Positions 1-5,437 of a stretch of DNA of 5,437 bases are shown here, piece by piece. This stretch comes from Firmicutes bacterium UBA1440 (GTDB lineage: Bacteria; Bacillota; Clostridia; Peptostreptococcales; Anaerovoracaceae): positions 64,707 to 70,143 of the forward strand of contig DCTM01000034.1 in assembly GCA_002329565.1 (NCBI GenBank), read 5' to 3'. The translations under genes were made by a program, and so were the position numbers. Every line of letters starts with the position of its first letter. The first letter of the stretch is position 1. The notes under the pieces are model-generated. The model had not been told where the DNA came from, ran no database searches, and saw only the letters and a list, made by a program, of their open reading frames with translations.

Positions 1-631
1 GATAATGTGTTACGGAAGCATAACCTCCCTCCTCCTCAGAAAGGAGGCCTCTCTCGATTCGATCGGGATTAGGTCTTCCAATCGGCCTGTCTACCGTGCC
101 GCAATCCTCTTTCACAAGGCCGCACAGCAGTGCCACATAGCGCTTCTCCACTGTGTTTTCCTTCATCTGCCGCGCCAAGGCCTCCTGCGAATAGGCATTT
201 TTTACCACAATCAAAAGGCCGGATGTATCTCTGTCCAGCCTGTTTGCAAAGCGTATTTTAAAAGACTGACCCGTGTCGTTGACATACTGCATAAGCCCAT
301 TGGCAAGCGTATGAAACGGCTGACCCTTCGTCGGGTGCACGACTATACCGGGCTGCTTGTTTATGATTAAGAGGTCATCATCCTCGTATACCGGCGAGAT
401 AGGAATCGGCTCCGGATCGAAGGCTGACGTTTCTTCCGGCAGCCTAACGCTGATCACATCGCCTTCCTTGGGAATAATCCAACCTTCCGTCGGCTTTCCG
501 TTCAGGTAAATGGCGTTATGTTTCTTTAGCTTTGTGCGTAAACGAGATGAAAATTTAAAGTTGTGACGCACAATATCCTTAATCTTATATTCGCAGTCTT
601 CTTTTTTAACTGTATATTTGAATTTGTCCAC
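1..631 (-). CDS. RluA-family 23S rRNA/tRNA pseudouridine synthase, 3' end cut off by the window
   Basis: This enzyme isomerises specific uridines in structured RNA to pseudouridine in the cytoplasm. I translated 210 codons before the frame runs off the left edge. Residues about 13-65 look like an S4-type RNA-binding domain, ending in an IYLNGKP ... EGDVISVRLP stretch. The catalytic domain follows with NKQPGIVVHPT (91-101) and the family signature RLDRDTSGL (131-139), in which Asp133 is the expected nucleophile. VEKRYVALLCG (161-171) and ASVTHY (205-210) match later conserved blocks. The missing part should hold the TGRTHQIR-type motif. The start is GTG at 631-629: the frame meets the murE stop codon four codons upstream, and AGGAAG (642-637) lies 5 nt before it, overlapping that stop. 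It begins 9 nt after murE and is probably read by translational coupling. The layout matches the Firmicutes RluD/YjbO-like group; the exact target uridine cannot be told. Confidence 0.93.
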   Translation of the reverse strand, partial: MDKFKYTVKKEDCEYKIKDIVRHNFKFSSRLRTKLKKHNAIYLNGKPTEGWIIPKEGDVISVRLPEETSAFDPEPIPISPVYEDDDLLIINKQPGIVVHPTKGQPFHTLANGLMQYVNDTGQSFKIRFANRLDRDTSGLLIVVKNAYSQEALARQMKENTVEKRYVALLCGLVKEDCGTVDRPIGRPNPDRIERGLLSEEEGGYASVTHY

Positions 632-640
632 TTCAGCTTC

Positions 641-2149
641 CTATCTTTCGTACAAGAATCTCTCCACAAAATCGACGTCGGACGGTACATCTATATATTC
701 CTTGCCGCGCTTTTGGCGAGTCTCCCTACCCTTTCCGGTGATGAGTACAATGCCGTCACACGGGGCTTCTTGGATTGCTGTGCGAATGGCCTCACCTCTG
801 TCGTCGATTATGATGTACTTGCCGCCCTGCTCTGCGATGTGCGATGCGATTTCCCGAGAAATATCCGACACTGCTTCTTGCCCGGCATCCTCTTCTGTGA
901 GGTAACTCACAGAAGCATATTTTCCGGAAATTTCACCCAGCTCCCGCCTTCTTCCGAAAGCCTTCCCTCCCGGGCAACCGTAGACTATAGAAATCGGTCT
1001 GCCCGGATATTGCTTGAGTGTAGATTCGAAAAGAGCTTCAAAACTCATCTTGTTGTGAGCGTAGTCAACTATTACAAGCAGAGGGCACTGCTTGGCCCTG
1101 AATATTTCCATTCTTCCGCTCACTCTCGCCTTTTTCAAGCCTGACTTGATGTATTCGAGAGGAATGTGGATTGCGTGCGCAATGGCGATAGCGGCAAGCG
1201 CGTTTTCCACATTGAACAATCCGTGTAAGCCAATGCTGAACGTTTCATCAAAGTCTGCGCAGCGGGCTCGGAACGTCAATTCATCGGCTGTGATGCTAAC
1301 ATCGTAACCGTAAAGATCTGCTTCCGTGCGCGTGCTGAAGGTAACAATCTTCCCCGCATGCTTGCGTGCAACGGCCAACACACTGTCCGCGTGGTCGTCA
1401 TCGAGATTGATAACGGCTGTATCGCACTGCTCGAACAGTCTCATCTTTGCCGAAAAATAGTCATCAAAATCGCTGTGCTCAATATCGCTGATGTGATCGA
1501 TACCGACATTCAGATAACAGCCTACATCGTATTGAATGCCTGCAGTGCGATCGTACTTCAGTGCTTGGCTGGAAACCTCCATAGTCAGGTGTGAGATTCC
1601 GCTCGCAACCGCATTGTCGAAATGCTTATACAGTGCGAACGTCTCGGGGGTCGTGATATGTGACTCGAACGATTGCACGCCGTCATAAGTATCTATGCTT
1701 GAGATTACAGCACTGACAGGCTTTTCTTGTGCTTTCAGAAAGTCGTCGAGGATATACTTTTCAAAATAAGTGGTCGTCGATTTTCCCTTTGTGCCGGTAA
1801 TACCGATGAGAGTAAGCTTACTCTGTACGTCGTTGTAGTACAGCGGCGCGATATGCGCCATAGCCTTACGAATATCGTTTACGAGGATGCAAGGAGCATT
1901 AAAGCTGTCATATGGGCGTTCGGATACATAAGCACAGGTCCCTGCTTCAATGGCCGCGCCGAGAAATTCTTCTTTGAAGGCCGCCCCTTTGCAGATAAAC
2001 AGAGTGCCGATCCCGACCTCTCTCGAGTCATGGGAGATGCTTGACACTTCGATGCCGAGATCCTCCTCGCTGAGATTGTCTCCCTGAAACAGACCGGCTG
2101 CCGTAAGCGCATCCCGATACTGCCTCAGTATATGAAAATGTTCAGTCAT
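641..2149 (-). CDS. murE: MurE-type Mur ligase (UDP-MurNAc-tripeptide synthetase), probably not meso-DAP specific
   Basis: A cytoplasmic ATP-dependent ligase that adds the third stem residue to UDP-MurNAc-L-Ala-D-Glu. The 502 residues match the usual MurE length and three-domain order: an N-terminal UDP-binding domain (about 1-108, with SHDSREV at 39-45), a central ATPase domain, and a C-terminal domain from about 345. Visible motifs are the P-loop GITGTKGKST (116-125), TTPE (166-169), EVSSQAL (191-197), the YFSAK block with the usual carbamylated Lys (Lys235), FNVENALAA (312-320), GRMEI (345-349) and DYAHN (362-366). Where meso-DAP enzymes carry DNPR, this protein has EDAG (420-423), so meso-DAP use is unlikely. 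The GTKGKS loop and middle domain recall streptococcal L-Lys-adding MurE. L-Lys or L-Orn is my inference. ATG at 2149-2147 has AAAGGAA 7 nt upstream (2163-2157) and overlaps the racemase stop by 8 nt. A paralogous Mur-like ligase with another substrate is the main alternative. Confidence 0.9.
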   Translation of the reverse strand: MTEHFHILRQYRDALTAAGLFQGDNLSEEDLGIEVSSISHDSREVGIGTLFICKGAAFKEEFLGAAIEAGTCAYVSERPYDSFNAPCILVNDIRKAMAHIAPLYYNDVQSKLTLIGITGTKGKSTTTYFEKYILDDFLKAQEKPVSAVISSIDTYDGVQSFESHITTPETFALYKHFDNAVASGISHLTMEVSSQALKYDRTAGIQYDVGCYLNVGIDHISDIEHSDFDDYFSAKMRLFEQCDTAVINLDDDHADSVLAVARKHAGKIVTFSTRTEADLYGYDVSITADELTFRARCADFDETFSIGLHGLFNVENALAAIAIAHAIHIPLEYIKSGLKKARVSGRMEIFRAKQCPLLVIVDYAHNKMSFEALFESTLKQYPGRPISIVYGCPGGKAFGRRRELGEISGKYASVSYLTEEDAGQEAVSDISREIASHIAEQGGKYIIIDDRGEAIRTAIQEAPCDGIVLITGKGRETRQKRGKEYIDVPSDVDFVERFLYER

Positions 2150-2855
2150 GTTTCAATTCCTTTCCGCAGAGAACGATGGCTCTTTCCGCCAGCGCATCCA
2201 TCGCATCGATATAAAAATCCGTCAGTCCGGCCATTCGTTTCAAGCACGAAAGCTCTGTGCACGCCAAGACGACACAGTCTGCTCCCGCCTGCAAGAGCTC
2301 ACGCTCAACAGTTTGAAAGGCCGTCATGTTTGGCTCTCCGCCGGCTTTGATGTCGTCGTAAATAATCGACATGATCATACGCCGACTCTCATCCGAAACG
2401 GTAATCGGAGTCAAGCCCTTCGCCGTCAAGGCGTCGTGATACAGACCCATACGGATCGTGCCGTCCGTGCCGAGTATCCCAACGCGTGCACCGGGATGCA
2501 GACCGCTTATCTTCTCCGCAGCCACCTCGGGCATGCTGATATATGGCAACGGCAGCTCGTCTTTCAACAGATTAAGAAAATAGTGCGAGGTGTTGCAGGG
2601 CACAGCTATGTAAGATGCTCCTGCGTGTGCGAGAATGTTTGCGTCGTGAATCAGATTGGCACAGATTTCTTCCGTGTCACCCGAGAGAATCGCTGCCGTT
2701 CTGTCGGGCATCGATGCGTGGTTGAGGATCACCATGTCGAGATGATCTCGATCACAGTGTGCCTCCGTTTTCTCAATAATCATACCGTAGAACAGATTTG
2801 TGGCCAGCGGCCCCATACCTCCGATCACGCCGAGAATTTTGCTGTTTTCACTCAT
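2142..2855 (-). CDS. Aspartate/glutamate racemase family protein, probable aspartate racemase
   Basis: A PLP-independent, two-cysteine amino-acid racemase of 237 residues, a normal length for the family. The N-terminus carries GVIGGMGPLAT (9-19). NHASMPDRT (45-53) is typical of the aspartate racemase branch. The two catalytic thiols are expected at Cys87 in VPCNTSH (85-91) and Cys199 in ACTEL (198-202); both are present, so the active site looks intact. No signal peptide or membrane segment is seen, so it should act in the cytoplasm. It lies 2 nt after the ATP-grasp ligase gene and overlaps murE by 8 nt, a placement that suggests it supplies the D-amino acid (most simply D-Asp) for the neighbouring ligase. 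ATG at 2855-2853 has only a weak GGGG site (2867-2864), inside the last codons of the upstream gene, so translation probably depends on the ribosome finishing that gene. Glutamate or broad-specificity racemase activity cannot be excluded. Confidence 0.9.
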   Translation of the reverse strand: MSENSKILGVIGGMGPLATNLFYGMIIEKTEAHCDRDHLDMVILNHASMPDRTAAILSGDTEEICANLIHDANILAHAGASYIAVPCNTSHYFLNLLKDELPLPYISMPEVAAEKISGLHPGARVGILGTDGTIRMGLYHDALTAKGLTPITVSDESRRMIMSIIYDDIKAGGEPNMTAFQTVERELLQAGADCVVLACTELSCLKRMAGLTDFYIDAMDALAERAIVLCGKELKHD

Positions 2856-2857
2856 GC

Positions 2858-4063
2858 TTATTTCCCCAAATATTTTCTGAATTTATAATGATGTCCAAGT
2901 AATGATTTTAAGAGCCGCAGCCGTCTGCCAAACGAGTTGTCCTCACTGTAAATAAGCGGATTGGCCATCTTGCCGTCTGCGATCAGTTTTTTCATTCTTT
3001 CCTTGTATTCTTTCGGTCTGATGTAGCGGAAGGCCACAGACTTCGGCACCACCATCCACAGAGACTCGTTTCGAATTGCGTTGAACTCGAGTTCCTTTCC
3101 CTCGATGTATTCTTCCACAAGCAGCTTGGCCGTGTTCGCCCCCGCATGGGTGACGTAGTAGTTCGATCTGCCTTGACGGGTGTTGATTTCAAAGACCTTG
3201 TATTTCCCGTCTCTCTCGTCATACTTCAGGTCAAAATTGGAGAAACCGATGTAATTCATCTCCTCAAGGAGTGCACGGAACTGCTTTTCAACCTCTTGTT
3301 TTTCCTCCGTGATAATGACAGCGTGGTTGCCGATACCGTGTGGCGTATGCTCCTCCAGCAATACGTGTCCGAAGCACATCATCTTAACCTTGCCGTGCTT
3401 GTCCGAATAATTCGTCAAAACTGCCATGTAGGTGTCGTCGCCGGGAATAAAATTCTGTATGATAATCGAATCACTGTAGCCCGAACTGTATATATCGGAC
3501 AGAACAGCATCGACTGCATCGCGCGTATTGACCTTGTATACCTTCTTCTGCGTAGCAAACGGGTTGCGCCAGTACTCAATCCCGTTCGACGGCTTGATGA
3601 TGAACGGTCCGTCAAACGGCAGCTCAAAATCCGTTCCCATCTCCTTCTTGTGAACGAAGGTGTCGGGATATTCCGCTCCCACCTTCTCACATAGCGCATA
3701 GAACTTTTCCTTGTGGATCAGATCGTTCATCAGATCCGCAGTGATATACGGTGCAATTACATTGTCCGGATATTTCTCGAGATTCTCGGAAATCAGTTGC
3801 ACATAGCTGTCTCCGCAACCGATCAAGAGAACCTTCTCATCGGCGTGAGCTTTCGCAAAATCGAGAACCAACTGCAAAAAAGTATCCTGCATATCGGCTC
3901 TCGGATTTGCATTGTAATGTATAATTTTACTGTATGCACAGGGCATCGTCATATATTTTCCGTATACGTGGCTCTTTATCCCGTATTGCTCGTGAAAGGC
4001 TCTCGCCATGCTGTAGACGTTGATATCACCCGCAAACAACAGCGGTACAAATTTCTGCTCCAT
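2858..4063 (-). CDS. ATP-grasp carboxylate-amine ligase, Aslfm-like (probable D-aspartate ligase of peptidoglycan precursors)
   Basis: An ATP-grasp enzyme of 401 residues that should activate a carboxylate as acyl-phosphate and join it to an amine. The N-terminal domain starts FVPLLFAGDINVYSMARAF (5-23) and contains LLIGCGDSYVQLI (79-91), both close to what I recall of Enterococcus faecium Aslfm, which adds D-Asp to the epsilon-amine of L-Lys in the stem peptide. The ATP-grasp core shows the nucleotide-binding Lys in FIIKPSN (154-160, Lys157), IIQNFIPGDD (201-210), and Mg/phosphate residues Asp278 in NFDLKY, with Glu292, Asn294 and Arg296 in FEINTRQGRS. A basic tail (about 376-401, rich in Arg/Lys) ends the protein and could bind membrane or a large precursor; that is speculation. 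ATG at 4063-4061 has AAAGGAG (4077-4071) at 7 nt. A racemase directly downstream supports a D-amino-acid substrate, as aslfm is likewise linked to a racemase gene. The acceptor (UDP-linked or lipid-linked precursor) is not shown by the sequence. Confidence 0.87.
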   Translation of the reverse strand: MEQKFVPLLFAGDINVYSMARAFHEQYGIKSHVYGKYMTMPCAYSKIIHYNANPRADMQDTFLQLVLDFAKAHADEKVLLIGCGDSYVQLISENLEKYPDNVIAPYITADLMNDLIHKEKFYALCEKVGAEYPDTFVHKKEMGTDFELPFDGPFIIKPSNGIEYWRNPFATQKKVYKVNTRDAVDAVLSDIYSSGYSDSIIIQNFIPGDDTYMAVLTNYSDKHGKVKMMCFGHVLLEEHTPHGIGNHAVIITEEKQEVEKQFRALLEEMNYIGFSNFDLKYDERDGKYKVFEINTRQGRSNYYVTHAGANTAKLLVEEYIEGKELEFNAIRNESLWMVVPKSVAFRYIRPKEYKERMKKLIADGKMANPLIYSEDNSFGRRLRLLKSLLGHHYKFRKYLGK

Positions 4064-4070
4064 CGTTTGT

Positions 4071-4077
4071 CTCCTTT
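4071..4077 (-). promoter_or_regulatory. Strong ribosome binding site of the ATP-grasp ligase gene
   Basis: AAAGGAG, 7 nt before the ATG at 4063. It is the best site in the run along with that of the ATPase, and it fits independent initiation after the 33-nt gap, whereas the downstream racemase has only GGGG. Confidence 0.8.
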
Positions 4078-4083
4078 GTGTTC

Positions 4084-4095
4084 ATAGATATCTAT
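4084..4095. repeat. Perfect 12-bp palindrome ATAGATATCTAT in the ATPase-ligase gap
   Basis: The 12 bases read the same on both strands with no spacer. They lie immediately after the candidate TATAAT and before the Shine-Dalgarno of the ligase gene, where a transcription start or operator would sit. It is AT-rich and short, so it could be chance; as an RNA it would make only a weak hairpin. Confidence 0.5.
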
Positions 4096-4125
4096 ATTAT
4101 AAACCCTGCTCCTTAATTTTACCAA
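4096..4125 (-). promoter_or_regulatory. Possible internal sigma-A-type promoter before the ATP-grasp ligase gene
   Basis: On the minus strand TTGGTA (4125-4120) and a perfect TATAAT (4101-4096) are 18 nt apart, overlapping the end of the ATPase gene and including its TAA stop. A start near 4089 would give a short leader before the ligase ATG at 4063. The -10 is consensus, the -35 matches four of six, and the spacing is 1 nt over the optimum. AT-rich gene ends produce such matches by chance, so this is a candidate only. Confidence 0.35.
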
Positions 4126-5227
4126 CGATTTCATCTCTGAGCAGATCTATTTTTTTGAAGTCCATATTCGGGATATAACAGCGTTCGAGCAGATCGTGCT
4201 CAGCCTTGGCTCTTTTGAGGCATTCCACCGCATGCGTGAGCATGTTGTCGAAGGCTATTAAGTTTTCTTCAAGAAAGGCATACTGCTGCTTAGTCTCACT
4301 TTCGTCGCTCATCTCATTCATATCGATGAGAACGATTTCAGGATACTCCTCGCCGACTGCTGCACTCTCGGCTATCTCCCACGCCTCAATGTCATGATAC
4401 GAACAGGCTGAAAGAAGGGCAACAGACAGCTCCGGAATGATCAGATGCTCGGGATCCTCTGCAGGCCGTAACGGGCAATAATAAGCTTCGACGGAAAACC
4501 CTCTGTAAATGGCGCTTTCCATGACAGTTGAGAGGATCCTGCCTCCCGAAAAGCCAACCGGCCCCGAGATTATATAAATGCACTTGCATCCGCTTACAAG
4601 AGAATGGATGTGATTCATTATTCCCACAGGTGTTATGGCGCTCGCAAACGCTTTTTTTATTTCGCCCGTCGTCAGTGAGATGTCGTAGCTGCCCAGCTCT
4701 CGATTGACGATATGAGCCGCCATCTTGTAAATTTCAGCCTTCTCTGCGGCATCCTCGTAGATCTGTGCCATATTCTTATAAAGACAACCCGCGGCAGCCA
4801 GGTAATTGTAACACTGCGAAAAGTACCGATGTATCTTGCGGCCGCCGGCCAGAACGGCATTTTTATTCTGCCGGATGCCTTCCTCGTTCCAGTAGTCCCC
4901 GAGATGGATAATCGTATCGACAGCGCCCGGGTTGATGGGGTCGACCGTGTGCGGACTCGTGGCATCAATCAGCGCAATCCTGTGTTCCTTGAGAATGATC
5001 CCATCCAGCGAATCCGGATCGGAGGAACAGTGCAGATAGTCTATGCTCTCTTCCAACATCGAAAACTCTTCAGCAATCTTTCTCATAAAAGTCGACTTGC
5101 CTGTTCCCGGACCGCCCTTGATACAATAAATTTTGCGCGCGGCCTCCTGAGAAAGTATGTAATCGTAATAAGAATAAAAACCCAACGGCGTATTGTTCCC
5201 CGGATAGATATGTCTCGAAACTGCCAA
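4097..5227 (-). CDS. Tandem P-loop ATPase, conserved Firmicutes family of unknown function (PRK06851-like)
   Basis: A soluble P-loop NTPase of 376 residues that I recognise as the conserved clostridial/bacillar family called PRK06851; its cellular role is not known to me. The opening HIYPGNNTPLGFYSYYDYIL (6-25) is typical. Walker A is GGPGTGKS (38-45), followed by YLHCSSDPDSLDG (64-76) and a Walker-B-like strand HRIALIDAT (82-90). The second half repeats this plan: IYIISGPVGFSGGR (217-230), AYYCPLRPAEDPE (248-260), PELSVALLSA (265-274). Its P-loop has lost the GK[ST] core, so only the first site is expected to bind ATP in the usual way. About 315-350 is helical, possibly coiled coil. The start is TTG at 5227-5225: AAGGGGG (5241-5235) lies 7 nt upstream and an in-frame TGA closes the frame above it, leaving no other start. 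It heads the run of genes, 33 nt before the ligase; a link to wall synthesis is suggested only by position. Confidence 0.88.
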   Translation of the reverse strand: MAVSRHIYPGNNTPLGFYSYYDYILSQEAARKIYCIKGGPGTGKSTFMRKIAEEFSMLEESIDYLHCSSDPDSLDGIILKEHRIALIDATSPHTVDPINPGAVDTIIHLGDYWNEEGIRQNKNAVLAGGRKIHRYFSQCYNYLAAAGCLYKNMAQIYEDAAEKAEIYKMAAHIVNRELGSYDISLTTGEIKKAFASAITPVGIMNHIHSLVSGCKCIYIISGPVGFSGGRILSTVMESAIYRGFSVEAYYCPLRPAEDPEHLIIPELSVALLSACSYHDIEAWEIAESAAVGEEYPEIVLIDMNEMSDESETKQQYAFLEENLIAFDNMLTHAVECLKRAKAEHDLLERCYIPNMDFKKIDLLRDEIVGKIKEQGL

Positions 5228-5324
5228 AACGCTTCCCCCTTCATTTCAAATGATCCTTTCATCATATGCGTGAAAAAGTTCATTAGTGCTCCGAATCACG
5301 CTTTTTCTTTGAAATGCAAGCGAG
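5228..5324 (-). other. Leader region of the five-gene run
   Basis: A non-coding AT-rich stretch between terminator and TTG start. It ends in the strong Shine-Dalgarno AAGGGGG (5241-5235). A TATGAT hexamer (5266-5261) could be a -10 box with a start point near 5253, but I see no convincing -35 box 16-18 nt above it, so the promoter is not located with confidence. A perfect 6-bp palindrome with one central base (TCATTT-G-AAATGA, 5253-5241) touches the Shine-Dalgarno. CATTTCAAA at 5242-5250 (plus strand) is repeated in inverted form at 5308-5316. GCGTG and GAAAAAG also each have an inverted copy within about 5268-5307. Confidence 0.5.
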
Positions 5325-5356
5325 AAAAAATCGGTGCAAATTTCTCGCACCGATTT
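5325..5356 (-). terminator. Rho-independent terminator of the upstream gene
   Basis: On the minus strand a perfect 10-bp stem, AAATCGGTGC (5356-5347) with GCACCGATTT (5337-5328), closes a 9-base loop. The transcript continues into a run of six U (5330-5325, three of them in the stem) and then CUC. On the plus strand the same hairpin is followed by GGCTTTTGC, a poor U-tract, so the minus-strand reading is preferred. It separates whatever lies right of 5367 from the five-gene run and implies a promoter between here and 5228. Confidence 0.75.
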
Positions 5357-5366
5357 GGCTTTTGCA

Positions 5367-5437
5367 TCAGTCTCTGATGTTGATTATCGTTTCATTTTCT
5401 TGCTCTTGTGATTTTTCCGGATTTGAAGATTCTTCGT
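5367..5437 (-). CDS. Possible C-terminal tail of an upstream gene, reading frame uncertain
   Basis: Reading leftward from the window edge, one frame gives 22 residues (starting EESSNPEKSQ, ending TIINIRD) and a TGA at 5369-5367. It would be a hydrophilic, acidic, Glu/Gln-rich tail. The stop lies about 10 nt before the terminator hairpin, which is where a gene end is expected. The other two minus frames are also open to the edge and stop at TAA 5386-5384 (a Lys/Arg-rich tail) and TGA 5394-5392, so the frame choice rests on codon appearance and terminator spacing only. No family can be named. Confidence 0.4.
   Translation of the reverse strand, partial: EESSNPEKSQEQENETIINIRD

Noticed and set aside
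1..643. A frameshift or fusion between murE and the pseudouridine synthase, because both are in the same frame separated by one TAG
   Set aside because: Both proteins have complete family-typical ends, and the second has its own ribosome binding site and GTG start, so ordinary adjacent genes explain the arrangement.
563..1144. 193-codon plus-strand open frame opposite the end of murE and the start of the pseudouridine synthase gene
   Set aside because: It crosses two well-supported minus-strand genes and encodes a Cys/Ser/Leu-rich product without family features; treated as a shadow.
2148..2888. 246-codon open frame on the plus strand opposite the racemase gene
   Set aside because: It is an antisense shadow of a racemase with intact motifs. 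The predicted protein has no recognisable domain and no matching ribosome binding site was seen.
5261..5266. TATGAT as the -10 box of the main promoter
   Set aside because: Position relative to the ATPase start is suitable, but no acceptable -35 or extended -10 was found, so it is mentioned only in the leader description.
5083..5283. Minus-strand 66-codon frame with ATG starts just upstream of the ATPase TTG start
   Set aside because: It is in a different frame from the ATPase, overlaps its conserved N-terminus, and the strong Shine-Dalgarno is correctly spaced for the TTG. It does not look like a leader peptide.
5228..5366. Riboswitch or T-box in the leader
   Set aside because: The leader is only 139 bases including the upstream terminator, and no T-box, SAM, lysine or other known aptamer core was recognised.
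4712..5377. 221-codon plus-strand open frame covering the ATPase N-terminus and the leader
   Set aside because: It lies opposite the intact Walker A half of the ATPase and runs through the terminator hairpin; no family match recognised.

Overview
The window reads as part of a Bacillota (low-to-moderate GC Gram-positive) chromosome, most likely an anaerobic Clostridia-type lineage. The grounds are strong purine-rich Shine-Dalgarno sites about 7 nt before most starts, use of TTG and GTG starts, a clostridial-type tandem P-loop ATPase, and a peptidoglycan gene set of the kind found in L-Lys/D-Asp cross-bridged Gram-positives. The genus cannot be named from this stretch.

Everything is on the minus strand, so transcription runs from high to low coordinates. 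At the right edge (5437-5367) is what may be the tail of an upstream gene, followed by a rho-independent terminator (about 5325-5356). A 139-base leader rich in inverted repeats then precedes a tight run of five genes: a tandem P-loop ATPase of unknown role (5227-4097, TTG start); an ATP-grasp ligase resembling the Enterococcus faecium D-aspartate ligase Aslfm (4063-2858); an aspartate/glutamate-family racemase (2855-2142); a MurE-type Mur ligase (2149-641); and an RluA-family pseudouridine synthase with a GTG start (631 to beyond the left edge). Gaps are 33, 2, -8 and 9 nt, so the last four are almost certainly one transcription unit with coupled translation. A possible internal promoter and a perfect 12-bp palindrome sit between the ATPase and the ligase gene.

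The three central genes make a coherent biochemical unit. The racemase would make D-Asp from L-Asp. The ATP-grasp enzyme would activate the D-amino acid and attach it to the side-chain amine of stem residue 3. The MurE-type enzyme would install that residue. The MurE lacks the DNPR signature of meso-diaminopimelate enzymes (it reads EDAG at that place) and otherwise resembles streptococcal Lys-type MurE, which fits a diamino acid such as L-Lys or L-Ornithine carrying a D-Asp (A4alpha-like) branch. This pathway assignment is inference from family resemblance and gene order; the sequence itself shows only the families and motifs. No RNA genes, CRISPR arrays, insertion sequences or phage genes were seen.
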